A stretch of DNA of 64,000 nt from Nocardia asteroides (GTDB taxonomy: Bacteria > Actinomycetota > Actinomycetes > Mycobacteriales > Mycobacteriaceae). Location of the stretch: contig NZ_CP089214.1 of assembly GCF_021183625.1 (NCBI RefSeq), forward strand, positions 1,922,001 to 1,986,000, read 5' to 3'. Under the pieces are notes generated by a model. It was not told the DNA's origin, did not search any database, and saw nothing but the letters and a program-made list of their open reading frames with translations. A program made the position numbers and the translations under genes. This document shows, one piece after another, positions 25,105-33,236 of the stretch (the first letter of the stretch is position 1; each line of letters begins with the position of its first letter).

Positions 25105-26414
25105 CCGAAAATCTCTCCGCCGCCGCGGAATCCGCCGTCACCGGCATCCTCGCCGACCTGGCCGGCGGCACCGGCCGGGCCGTCGTGGTCGACTCGCCGC
25201 CGGGCGCGGGCAAATCCACCCTTGTGGTGCGTGCCGCGCGGCAGCTGGCCGAGTCCGGCCGCCCGCACATGATCGTGGCGCAGACCAACGAGCAGGTCGA
25301 CGACCTGATCGAGCGGCTCGCCACCGCCGACCCGGCGCTGGCGATCGGCCGGGTGTCGAGCCAGAGCTACACCGAGTCCGCGCGCATCCGGCACCCGAAC
25401 GTGGTGTCGCGACAGAAGATCGCCGACCTGGACGACCGCACGGTGCTGATCGGCACCGCGGCCAAGTGGGCCACCATCGACGACGGGCGCTGGGAGCACG
25501 CCATCATCGACGAGGCGTACCAGATGCGCTCGGACATGCTGCTGCGCATCGCGAACCGCTTCGAGCGCGGGCTCTTCGTCGGCGACCCCGGCCAGCTCGA
25601 CCCCTTCGCCACCGTCGACACCGGGCGCTGGGCCGGGCTCGGCTGGGACCCGACGACCAGCGCGGTCGCGGTCATGCTCACCAACAACCCGGAGATCGTG
25701 CCGCACACGCTTCCGGTCTCCTGGCGGCTCTCCGCCTCCGCCGCACCGGTGGTGTCGGCGGCGTTCTACCCGTTCACCCCGTTCCGGGCGGGAACGGGCA
25801 GCGCCGACCGGCGGCTGGAGTTCGCCGCGCGCGGCCTGCGCACCCCCGTCGACCTGGTGCTGGACGAGGCCGCCGAGCACGGCTGGGGCTGGTACGAGCT
25901 GCCGCGGCGGCATACGCTGCGCACCGACAGCGCGGCGGTGCGCGCGGTCGCCGACATCACCCGCCGGGTGCTGGAGCGGGCCGCCACCGCGCACTCCGAG
26001 CAGGGCTCGCGGCCGGTCACCGCGGAGCGGGTGGCGATCGGCACCGCGCACCGCGACCAGGCCGAGGCGGTGCGCAACGCGCTGCGCGGCACGGTCGCCG
26101 ACGGGGTCACGGTGGACACCGCGAACCGGCTGCAGGGGCGCGAGTACGACCTCACCGTCGTGCTGCACCCGCTCTCCGGCCGCCGCGACGCAGGCGCCTT
26201 CCACCTGGAGGCCGGGCGGCTCTGCGTGCTCGCCTCCCGGCACCGGCACGCCTGCGTGATGGTCGGGCGGGCCGGGATTCCCGAGCTCCTCGACTCGCAT
26301 CCCTCCGCCGAGCCGGTGCACCTGGGGGTGCCGGTCAAGTTCCCGGACGGGTGGGAGGCGAATCACGCGGTGCTCAGCCACCTCGCGAAGCACCGGGTTC
26401 CCGCCGACGGGTAG
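25101..26414 (+). CDS. Superfamily 1 (Upf1/Dna2-like) DNA/RNA helicase
   Basis: A 437-residue helicase. Walker A is DSPPGAGKST at residues 31-40 (Lys38), Walker B is IIDEAYQM with Asp137-Glu138 in the D-E-A-x-Q form typical of Upf1/Dna2/SF1B proteins, motif III is VGDPGQLDPF, the arginine of motif IV is in SWRLSASA, motif V is VDTANRLQGREYD and motif VI is LCVLASRHRHA. It is a compact core without accessory domains. It is the last gene of the coupled cassette and starts at GTG 25101 inside the previous stop. With the Cas4/Dna2-like nuclease it would make a two-polypeptide version of Dna2. Confidence 0.85.
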   Translation: MTENLSAAAESAVTGILADLAGGTGRAVVVDSPPGAGKSTLVVRAARQLAESGRPHMIVAQTNEQVDDLIERLATADPALAIGRVSSQSYTESARIRHPNVVSRQKIADLDDRTVLIGTAAKWATIDDGRWEHAIIDEAYQMRSDMLLRIANRFERGLFVGDPGQLDPFATVDTGRWAGLGWDPTTSAVAVMLTNNPEIVPHTLPVSWRLSASAAPVVSAAFYPFTPFRAGTGSADRRLEFAARGLRTPVDLVLDEAAEHGWGWYELPRRHTLRTDSAAVRAVADITRRVLERAATAHSEQGSRPVTAERVAIGTAHRDQAEAVRNALRGTVADGVTVDTANRLQGREYDLTVVLHPLSGRRDAGAFHLEAGRLCVLASRHRHACVMVGRAGIPELLDSHPSAEPVHLGVPVKFPDGWEANHAVLSHLAKHRVPADG

Positions 26415-26493
26415 TCGTCACGGGCGGTACCGCGCAGCGGGCACGAGCACTCGCCGCCGTGCCGTGCTGCGCCGCGGTGCGGAGCAGCTGCGC

Positions 26494-28077
26494 TCAAACC
26501 TCCGCGGGTGCCGCGAAAGTGGCGGCGAGGGCGCGCGGGACTTCCTCGGGGACGCCGACGTAGGCGAGGTAACCGTCCGGGCGGACCAGGTAGGCGGCGT
26601 CCTCGGCCGCGTAGGTGCGCGCGAAATCGCCCGCGCTGTCCCGGATCACCGGGAGCACCGTGGCGACCGGCGTCTCCGGCCCCGCCACCAGGTACACGTC
26701 GAGCTGCCCGTGCGCGGCCCGCCGCGCGTCGTCCGCCACCCGTTCGAGCGCGGCGAACCACTCCGGCCCCTGCTCCCCGCCTGCGTACAGCAGCAGCGTG
26801 TGGCCCGCCCCGGCGAGCAGCGAGAAGAGCCGGATCGGAAACTGCACGAGCTCCCGGGTGAGCCCCGACGCGTCCGGCGCGCGCCGCCCCGCCGCCACCC
26901 CGCCCAGCGCCGACGACAGCACGATCGGACTATCCCGGTAATCGAGCAGCAACTGCGCCTCGCGACGCAGTATCCGCTCCGGATCCCCCGCCCCGATCCC
27001 CTCCCTGGCGTGCCGCACCGTGCGCCCCACCACCTCCTCCCCGACGGGCCTGCGCTCGGCGTCGTAACTGCCGAGCAGCTCGACCCCGGCCACCCCGGCG
27101 ACGGCGAGCGCCAGCTTCCAGCCGAGGTTGTGCGCGTCCTGGATGCCGGTGTTCATCCCCTGCGCCCCGGTGGGCGGGTGGATGTGCGCGGCGTCGCCCG
27201 CGACGAAGACCCGCCCGGTGCCGTAGCTGTCCACGATCCGGTGGCTGATCCGGAACACCGACGACCAGCGCAGGTTCCGCGCGGTCGCGGGCTCGGGGGC
27301 GAGCCGGTCGAGCACCGCCTGGATGTGGTGCAGCTCCGGCGCCCGGTCGCCCTCCATGCCGTGCGCCACGCCGTCGGTCACCGGCACGGCGAGCTCCTCC
27401 GGCGCCAGCATGGAGACCCGGTACCGGCGGTGTCCAGGCAGCGGGATGCAGACCAGCACGTCCGCGCCGCGGCTCGACCGCACGCCGTAGCCGGACGGCG
27501 CGGTCCAGTCCAGCTCCACGTCGCCGAGCATGTACTGCTCGGCGAAGGCCGCGCCCTCGAAGGTCAGCCCGAGCCCCTTGCGCACGGCGCTGTGCGCGCC
27601 GTCCGCACCGACCAGGTAGCCGGCCCGGACGGTCCGCTCGCCGTCCGGCCCGCGCAGCACCGCGGTGACGCCGGTGTCGTCCTGCGCGAAGGAGACCAGC
27701 GCGGTCCCGTACTCCACCCGGACCCCGCACCGCACCAGCCGCTCGCCGAGCACCCGCTCGGTCTCGTACTGCGGCAGCGCCGCGAAGCCGTACGGAATGT
27801 CCGGCGGCGGCTCCAGATCGAGCCGCGCCACCTCGGCGCCGTCCGCGTACACGAGCTGCCCCCGCATGCGCACCGCGGCGTCCAGGGTCTCGCGCAACAC
27901 CCCCATCCCCTCGAACACCTCCAGCGTGCGCGGCTGCACCCCGACCGCCTTGGCGAACCGGGGCCGCTCGGGCAGCTGCTCCAGCACCCGGCAGCGCACC
28001 CCGCGCCGCGCCAGCTCCACCGCCGCGGCCAGCCCGACCGGTCCAGCGCCGACGACGAGCACATCCGGATCCGCCAT
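26494..28077 (-). CDS. FAD-dependent aromatic monooxygenase (PheA/TfdB family)
   Basis: A 527-residue class A flavoprotein monooxygenase. The FAD-binding GAGPVG is at residues 10-15, the D-G motif (VGADGAHSAVRKGLG) is near residue 160 and the GD motif (FVAGDAAHIHPPTGAQGMN) near residue 290. The last 130 residues form the thioredoxin-like domain seen in phenol hydroxylases and polyketide oxygenases. It hydroxylates aromatic substrates with NAD(P)H and O2. Relatives inactivate rifampicin or tailor polyketides, but this one cannot be placed. It converges on the helicase cassette (79-base gap) and is divergent from a methyltransferase. Confidence 0.85.
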   Translation of the reverse strand: MADPDVLVVGAGPVGLAAAVELARRGVRCRVLEQLPERPRFAKAVGVQPRTLEVFEGMGVLRETLDAAVRMRGQLVYADGAEVARLDLEPPPDIPYGFAALPQYETERVLGERLVRCGVRVEYGTALVSFAQDDTGVTAVLRGPDGERTVRAGYLVGADGAHSAVRKGLGLTFEGAAFAEQYMLGDVELDWTAPSGYGVRSSRGADVLVCIPLPGHRRYRVSMLAPEELAVPVTDGVAHGMEGDRAPELHHIQAVLDRLAPEPATARNLRWSSVFRISHRIVDSYGTGRVFVAGDAAHIHPPTGAQGMNTGIQDAHNLGWKLALAVAGVAGVELLGSYDAERRPVGEEVVGRTVRHAREGIGAGDPERILRREAQLLLDYRDSPIVLSSALGGVAAGRRAPDASGLTRELVQFPIRLFSLLAGAGHTLLLYAGGEQGPEWFAALERVADDARRAAHGQLDVYLVAGPETPVATVLPVIRDSAGDFARTYAAEDAAYLVRPDGYLAYVGVPEEVPRALAATFAAPAEV

Positions 28078-28140
28078 CCGGCGAGTCTAGATCCGCGGCC
28101 CGTCGGTTAGCACACTTTCAGCAAACTATCTCCGGCTAGG

Positions 28141-28779
28141 GTGGCGCGGGTGCTGTCCGAGCTGAACCGCGCGCATCCCTGGAGCCACAACGACCACTAC
28201 GCCGGCTGGGTGGTCCGCCGGGTCCGCGGATCCGGTGCCCGCCGCGTCCTCGACATCGGCTGCGGCACCGGCAATCTCGTCGCCCGGCTGCGCGACCACT
28301 GCGCCGTCACCGGGCTGGAGCGCGATCCGGAGACGGCGGCCGTCGCCGCGCACCGCTTCCGCGACGACCCCGCCGTCCGCATTCTGCCCATCGACTTCGC
28401 CGACCGCGATCGGGAAACCCGCTGGGACGCCATCACCCTGGTCGCGGTACTGCACCACCTCCCGCTCGACGCCACGCTGCGCGCCCTGCGCGAGAGCCTC
28501 GCGCCCGGCGGCAGACTCGTCGTTGTCGGCCTCCACCGCGACGTCACCATCGGCGACGCCCTCACCCGGCTCCCCGCCGTCCTGCTCAACCCGCTCATCG
28601 GCGTGCTGAAGCACCCCGCCCGCGCCACCGAGCCACCGCGGCACATGCGGGCCCCGATCGCCGAGCCGCGGGAGACGCTGGCCGAGATCCGGGCGGCGGC
28701 CGCCGCGGAGTTGCCGGGCGCGCGGATCCGGCGCCGGCTGTTCTGGCGCTACACCCTGGTCTACGACGACCGCGTTTGA
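28141..28779 (+). CDS. SAM-dependent class I methyltransferase
   Basis: A 212-residue Rossmann-fold methyltransferase. Motif I VLDIGCGTGN is at residues 36-45, the acidic end of strand 2 is in GLERDP near residue 60, and motif IV is ITLVAVLHHLPL near residue 100. LAPGGRLVVV closes the core. The C-terminal tail (RRRLFWRYTLVY) is typical of small actinobacterial class I enzymes of unknown substrate. It starts at GTG 28141, 63 bases from the divergent FAD monooxygenase; both could act on the same small molecule, but nothing proves that. Confidence 0.8.
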   Translation: MARVLSELNRAHPWSHNDHYAGWVVRRVRGSGARRVLDIGCGTGNLVARLRDHCAVTGLERDPETAAVAAHRFRDDPAVRILPIDFADRDRETRWDAITLVAVLHHLPLDATLRALRESLAPGGRLVVVGLHRDVTIGDALTRLPAVLLNPLIGVLKHPARATEPPRHMRAPIAEPRETLAEIRAAAAAELPGARIRRRLFWRYTLVYDDRV

Positions 28780-28852
28780 GGACGCGGACGAGGGGTTAAG
28801 CCTGCGGACACGGGCGGCGCACGCCGCCACCCGCGACACGGAGGTCTCCCCC

Positions 28853-29305
28853 ATGCCAGGAACGAGGAAGGTGCCCGCGCTGCTCGCACCCGCCGTCGGC
28901 GTGACCGCCCTGGTGGCGTGCACCGTCGCCCTGCTGCCGCTCACGGTGCAGGCCGCCGAGCCGCCCTGCGGGGTCAGCGGCGCGGACTACCAGGGCGTCA
29001 CCTACCGGGTGGAGACCTCGGCCGCGGAGCCGACCGGCGAGTTCACCCTCGACCAGGAGACCGCCGCGCTGCGCACCGGCACCGGCGCACTGCACGGCAG
29101 CTGGAGCACGGTCGCCGCGGGCGAGGCCGGTTTCGCGCTGCGGGTGCGGCTCGATACCGATCAGCACGGCAACCCGGCGGGCACGGCGCTGGACCTGCGG
29201 GTCACCGGCTGCCGGGCGGACGGCCGGGTGACCGCGCTCGCCGGCGACCAGACGCTGCCGGACGGCACCGTCCGCCCGGTCAGCGCCGAGGCCGCCGAGA
29301 GCTGA
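28853..29305 (+). CDS. Small secreted protein of unknown function
   Basis: A 150-residue protein with a Sec signal peptide: basic MPGTRK, hydrophobic core about residues 8-33 and an AxA cleavage region near residue 35. The mature protein has two cysteines (PPCGVSG and VTGCRAD) that could form a disulfide, and Thr/Asp-rich beta strands suggesting a small beta-sandwich. GGAGG precedes the ATG at 28853. No family is recognised. It sits alone between the methyltransferase and another unknown gene on the same strand. Confidence 0.6.
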   Translation: MPGTRKVPALLAPAVGVTALVACTVALLPLTVQAAEPPCGVSGADYQGVTYRVETSAAEPTGEFTLDQETAALRTGTGALHGSWSTVAAGEAGFALRVRLDTDQHGNPAGTALDLRVTGCRADGRVTALAGDQTLPDGTVRPVSAEAAES

Positions 29306-29388
29306 GCGTGAATCGGGCCGCGCGCCGGGTACCCCTAGGCTGATCGCGCCGGTGACGGACCGGTGAACGAACGGGAGAGGCGAGCTGC

Positions 29389-30060
29389 GTGCTGCAGAAG
29401 TTCCTGGACAAGGGTGTCGTCGCGGTACTGGACCGGGCGGCGGAGGTGCAGACGCCCCTGGTGGCCCGCTACGCCGGATTCGTGCGCGACAGGCACCCGG
29501 AGGAGACGCCGGACCAGCTGGTGCGCCGGATCGAGAAGCACTACCTGGTGACGGTGACGGCCAGCGGCGTGGCGGCCGGGCTGAGCGCGGCGGTACCCGG
29601 CGTCGGCACGCTGATCGGGCTGGCCGCGGCGGGCGCCGACACGCTGCTGTTCCTGGAGGCGTCCACGGTGTTCGTGGTCGGCGCCAAGGAGGTGTCGGAG
29701 CGCTCCACCGGCACCGTGCGCGGGCCGCTGGTCTCGGCGGTGATCCTGGGCGGCGCCGGTGCCAAGGCGCTCGGCACCGCGGGCCGCTCGGCCAAGCAGT
29801 GGGACACCGCGCTGGCCAACCGGCTGCCGGTGATCTCGAAGATGTCCGAGGGCCCGGTGAAGCGCTTCGTGGTGCAGTTCCTGGTGAAGCGCGGCGCGCT
29901 GGCCTTCGGCAAGGTGATCCCGGCCGGGATCGGCGCGGTGATCGGCGGCGTCGGCAACAACGCGCTGGCCCGCGAGGTCATCCGCAACCTGCACGCCGCG
30001 CAGCGGGAACCGGCGCTAGTGCTCGACGGTGCGCGCCAGAATGCCGAGGGTGGCGCGTAG
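29389..30060 (+). CDS. Alanine/glycine-rich protein of unknown function with possible membrane helices
   Basis: A 223-residue protein beginning at GTG 29389. It has a charged helical N-terminus (about residues 1-50), two hydrophobic Gly-rich stretches (about 53-85 and 110-130) that could be membrane-associated, and a further Gly-rich segment (AFGKVIPAGIGAVIGGVGNNALA, split by a Pro) near residue 180. The pattern recalls EcsC-like proteins, but I am not certain. Its last 45 bases overlap the convergent SRPBCC gene, so one of the two ends may be compositionally constrained; both frames look coding. Confidence 0.55.
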   Translation: MLQKFLDKGVVAVLDRAAEVQTPLVARYAGFVRDRHPEETPDQLVRRIEKHYLVTVTASGVAAGLSAAVPGVGTLIGLAAAGADTLLFLEASTVFVVGAKEVSERSTGTVRGPLVSAVILGGAGAKALGTAGRSAKQWDTALANRLPVISKMSEGPVKRFVVQFLVKRGALAFGKVIPAGIGAVIGGVGNNALAREVIRNLHAAQREPALVLDGARQNAEGGA

Positions 30061-30480
30061 GGCGGACTCCGGGATCACCGGGAAGAGATCGTGCTTCCGG
30101 TACTTCTCCGCGATATTGCTCCAGTCGTAGTACGAGGTGACCAGCGTGCCGATCTCGCTCGGCTCGAGGAAGTAGCCGTAGCGGTGCTCGATCGGCGGCT
30201 GGATCTGCCCGGAGATGGTCCACTCGAGGTGGGCGTCCGGCTCGAACTCGGTGATGATCACCGTGACGTCGTACTTGCCCATCGGGAAGTCGTTGAGCGA
30301 TTCGCGGTCCATGTGCACCACGAACCGGTCACCGGCCGCGCGCACCGGCTCGCCCTCCGCGGATTGCAGCATGCCGGAGCTGTCGATGGTCACGTGCCCG
30401 GCCGGGGAGCAGAGCAGGGCGAAGATCTGCTCGGGTGCGGCGGCGATCTGCCGCCGCACCTCGAAACGTTCGTCGGTCAT
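30016..30480 (-). CDS. SRPBCC-family (polyketide cyclase/START-like) protein
   Basis: A 154-residue protein with the helix-grip fold pattern: FEVRRQIAAAPEQIFALLCSP (split) at the N-terminus, a long central beta-sheet (YDVTVIITEFEPDAHLEWTI) and a C-terminal helix. Members bind hydrophobic ligands in a deep cavity; no catalytic residues can be assigned. I chose ATG 30478-30480 because it begins the fold; the open frame further upstream lies inside the DedA-like gene. It overlaps the neighbouring convergent gene by 45 bases. It starts 4 bases downstream of the DedA gene's end, so both may share a transcript. Confidence 0.75.
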   Translation of the reverse strand: MTDERFEVRRQIAAAPEQIFALLCSPAGHVTIDSSGMLQSAEGEPVRAAGDRFVVHMDRESLNDFPMGKYDVTVIITEFEPDAHLEWTISGQIQPPIEHRYGYFLEPSEIGTLVTSYYDWSNIAEKYRKHDLFPVIPESALRATLGILARTVEH

Positions 30481-30484
30481 GGGT

Positions 30485-31198
30485 TCAGCTTGGCACGGGC
30501 GGCTCGGCGGCAGGCTCCGGGCGTGGCCGGTGCCGCCACATCCGGTACCCGCGGTGTGCCGCGAAGACGCCCAGCACCGCCGTGACGCACCAGACCCCGA
30601 TCGCGGTGTAGGCGAGCGGCGCCGAGAACTCGCCGATGGAGGCGCCGAGCGCCGTGTAGACGAAGGCGCGCGGCGCCGAGCCGATGAACGACCCGGCCAC
30701 CATCTGCCAGAGCGGGACGCCGAAGGCGCCGAACACGTACGAGGCCAAGGCATCGGAGATGCCGGGGACGAAGCGCTGCCCGACCACCGCCCACAGCCCG
30801 CCGCGGGCGATCTGCGCGTCGATCCGGTCCGACCGCTCGGCGCCGATCAGCCCGCGCGCGCTCGCCCGCCCCGCGCGCCTGCCGAGCAGGCTGGTGATCA
30901 TCGCGGTGCCGACGGCGGAGAACAGCGTCACGACGGTGCCGACCAGCGGCCCGAAGAGGAGTCCGCTGGTGGCGGCGAGCAGCGTCCCCGGCACGAAGAT
31001 CGCCGCGAGCAGCGCCGAGACCGGGACGAAGACCAGCGGCGCGACCGGCCCGGCGGCGCGGACCAGCTCGCGCACCGCCTCGATATCGATCGCCTGCCGC
31101 ACCGCGACCAGGTAGAAGAGCACCGCGAGGAACAGCACGAGAACGCCGAGCCGCACGGCGGCGGCGCGGCGGCTCGGTGCCGGGATCTGCTCGGTCAT
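30485..31198 (-). CDS. DedA/TVP38 (VTT domain) membrane protein
   Basis: A 237-residue membrane protein with about six hydrophobic segments. It has the VTT-domain signature: FVPGTLLAATSGLLFGP around residue 70, a G-x-x-x-G-rich region, and QRFVPGISDALASYVFG near residue 150 that corresponds to the R-x-x-P-x-x-S re-entrant segment. Related TVP38/TMEM64 proteins act in phospholipid flipping or membrane homeostasis. It lies downstream of an MFS gene (63 bases) and 4 bases before the SRPBCC gene on the same strand. Confidence 0.8.
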   Translation of the reverse strand: MTEQIPAPSRRAAAVRLGVLVLFLAVLFYLVAVRQAIDIEAVRELVRAAGPVAPLVFVPVSALLAAIFVPGTLLAATSGLLFGPLVGTVVTLFSAVGTAMITSLLGRRAGRASARGLIGAERSDRIDAQIARGGLWAVVGQRFVPGISDALASYVFGAFGVPLWQMVAGSFIGSAPRAFVYTALGASIGEFSAPLAYTAIGVWCVTAVLGVFAAHRGYRMWRHRPRPEPAAEPPVPS

Positions 31199-31261
31199 GA
31201 TGCCGTCGATCCTGCCGGAAACCGGCCGCTCCGACGAGCCGGGGCCGGGGAGCCCGGCCGG

Positions 31262-32545
31262 TCAGCGCGCCGGGGCCGGTGCGGGCGGGTCGTCGTCCGG
31301 GTGCGGCGGGGTCCGGACCCGCGCCGCGATCCCCGCCGCCACCAGGCACGCCGCCGCGCCGACCAGCAGCGCGGCCCGCGGCCCGGCGGCATCGCAGATC
31401 CAGCCGGTGAGCGGGCTGCCGATCGGGGTGGTGCCGAGGTAGACGAAGACCCAGAGCGCCATGATCCGCCCCCGGTAGGCCGGGTCGGAGTGCAGCTGCA
31501 GCGCGGTCGAGGCCAGCGTGACGAAGCAGAACGCCGCGATCCCGGTCGCCACCAGCGCCACGCAGGCGATGGCGAGGTTCGGCGCCACCGCGGTCGCCGC
31601 CAGACACACGCCGAAGGCCGTTGCCGCCGCCACCAGGTACACCCGCCGCGGGTGCCGCACCAGCCCGACCGCGAGCGACCCCGCCACCGAGCCGACGCTG
31701 AGCATGGTGGAGAGCAGCCCGTAGGTGCCGCCGGTGCCGTGGAAGGTGTCCTTCGCCAGCACCGGCAGGATGACCGCGAAGTTGAAGGCGAGCAGCCCGA
31801 CCAGCGCCATCATCACCAGCGGCAGCCAGAGCTGCTGCCTGGTGCGGGCGTAGCGCAGCCCGGCCGCCACCCCCTGCGGGGTCTTGGTGGCCGCGGCCGG
31901 TACCGCCAGCGGCCGGATGGCGAACAGCGCGCCGATCACCGCCAGGTACGAGACGGCGTTGACCGCGAAGCAGGGCGTGGTGCCGATGGTCGCGATCAGC
32001 ACCCCGGCCAGCGCGGGCCCGACCACCCGCGCGCTGTTCATCACCACCCCGTTGACGCTCGCCGCGCTCGCCAGGTCGGCGGGCGGCACCAGCCGGGCGA
32101 CGAACGCCTGCCGCGCCGGGCTGTCCACGATCTGCACCACGCCGCCGAGCACCGTCACCGCGATCACCAGCGGGACGTCGGCGTGCCCGCTCGCCGCCGC
32201 CAGCCAGAGCGCCACCGCGAGCACCGCCGACGCCGCCTGGGTGCCGATCAGCAGCTTCCGCAGGTCCACCCGGTCCGCGACCACCCCGCCCCACGGGCCG
32301 AAGAGCAGCGGCGGGACCCCGCTCGCGGCCAGCACGAGCCCGAGCGAGGCGGGCGAGCCGGTGATCCCGAGCACCAGCCAGCCGATCGCCGTCGTCTGCA
32401 CGAAGGTGCCGCTGGCCGAGGCGATCTGCCCGCCGAAATACCACCGGAACGGCACCGAGCGCAGCGCGCGGAAGGCATTCGCGCGCGCCGGCCTCGGCCC
32501 GGCCGGGGCGGCCTCGGGGACGACCGCGAGCGCGTCCCGTTCCAT
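31262..32545 (-). CDS. MFS transporter (MFS_3/enterobactin-exporter type)
   Basis: A 427-residue MFS protein with 12 predicted helices. FRWYFGGQIASASGTFVQTTA (split) in helix 1 and PLLFGPWGGVVADRVDLRK in the helix 2-3 loop are typical of the MFS_3/EntS group. DSPARQAFVARLVPP in the middle loop is another mark of that group. These carriers export siderophores, macrolides or other hydrophobic compounds. The start at ATG 32543-32545 is the only Met that gives a normal N-terminus; the frame is open further upstream but low complexity. It is divergent from the glyoxalase gene with a 255-base intergenic stretch. Confidence 0.8.
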   Translation of the reverse strand: MERDALAVVPEAAPAGPRPARANAFRALRSVPFRWYFGGQIASASGTFVQTTAIGWLVLGITGSPASLGLVLAASGVPPLLFGPWGGVVADRVDLRKLLIGTQAASAVLAVALWLAAASGHADVPLVIAVTVLGGVVQIVDSPARQAFVARLVPPADLASAASVNGVVMNSARVVGPALAGVLIATIGTTPCFAVNAVSYLAVIGALFAIRPLAVPAAATKTPQGVAAGLRYARTRQQLWLPLVMMALVGLLAFNFAVILPVLAKDTFHGTGGTYGLLSTMLSVGSVAGSLAVGLVRHPRRVYLVAAATAFGVCLAATAVAPNLAIACVALVATGIAAFCFVTLASTALQLHSDPAYRGRIMALWVFVYLGTTPIGSPLTGWICDAAGPRAALLVGAAACLVAAGIAARVRTPPHPDDDPPAPAPAR

Positions 32546-32800
32546 CAGGGCCGCGGCGTGTCGCGCGGGAGGAGCCGGGCCGGCTCCACGATCACTCCGG
32601 CCTCGACCGGACCACCTGTCACCGTGCGGCGCATTCTCCCGACCTTCCGCCGTTCTCGACCGCCCCGCACAGTGACGCGGGGCATCCCCCACTCTGGCCG
32701 ACGGCGTCCCCTCCGCGCCCCGCCGGACGTGCCGGGTTTCGCTGGAAAACGGCCACGCGGGGTCCCCCCGCACCCGCCGCGCACCGGCTACCGTTGGCGG
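32546..32800. other. 255-base intergenic stretch, divergent promoters
   Basis: Gene-free region between the MFS start and the glyoxalase start. It contains long C/G runs and several CCG/CGG-rich tracts but no perfect palindrome above 8 bases that I can find. Both promoters should be here; no -35/-10 pair is convincing by eye. Confidence 0.4.
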
Positions 32801-33187
32801 ATGCTCGATCACCTCGCCCTGCAGTGCGCCGACCCGGATCGAGCCGCCGCCTTCTACACCCGGGTCTTCGCCGCGCTCGGGGTGCGCGAGGCCATGCGCG
32901 TCGACCGCCCCGAGGGCACGGTCGTCGGTCTCGGCGGCCCGGACGGCTTCCCGCACCTCTGGCTCGGCCCGCGCGTCGACCACGGCCACCGCCCGGTACA
33001 TGTCGCGCTCACCGCGGACTCCAGGGACGCCGTGCACGCGGTGCACGAGGCCGCCGTCGCCGACGGCGCCGAGATCCTGCACGAGCCCCGGCTCTGGCCG
33101 GAGTACCACCCCGGCTACTACGCGGTCTTCCTCCGCGACCCGGACGGCAACAACGTCGAGGCGGTACACCACCACTTCGGCGGCTGA
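32801..33187 (+). CDS. Glyoxalase/bleomycin-resistance (VOC) family protein
   Basis: A 128-residue single VOC module. MLDHLALQCADPDRAAAFYT is the standard first beta-strand and helix, His4 being the usual first metal ligand; later histidines (PVHVALTA) and DPDGNNVEAVHHHF at the end give further ligands. It could be a dioxygenase, lyase or antibiotic-binding protein. It starts at ATG 32801 and is followed by a hairpin at 33196-33215. It converges on the acyl-CoA dehydrogenase gene. Substrate unknown. Confidence 0.85.
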   Translation: MLDHLALQCADPDRAAAFYTRVFAALGVREAMRVDRPEGTVVGLGGPDGFPHLWLGPRVDHGHRPVHVALTADSRDAVHAVHEAAVADGAEILHEPRLWPEYHPGYYAVFLRDPDGNNVEAVHHHFGG

Positions 33188-33195
33188 ACGCGAAA

Positions 33196-33215
33196 GCCCC
33201 CGGCCCGGCGGGGGC
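33196..33215. terminator. Bidirectional hairpin between glyoxalase and acyl-CoA dehydrogenase genes
   Basis: Perfect 7-base arms GCCCCCG (33196-33202) and CGGGGGC (33209-33215) around a 6-base loop, 9 bases after the glyoxalase stop and 21 bases after the convergent acyl-CoA dehydrogenase stop. The AAA before the stem gives a short U-run for minus-strand transcripts. Confidence 0.6.
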
Positions 33216-33236
33216 AGGGGGCGAGCGCGGTGGTGC

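Noticed and set aside
26415..26493. Terminator between the helicase and FAD monooxygenase genes
   Set aside because: Imperfect GCAGC/GCTGC arms with mismatches; no convincing stem.
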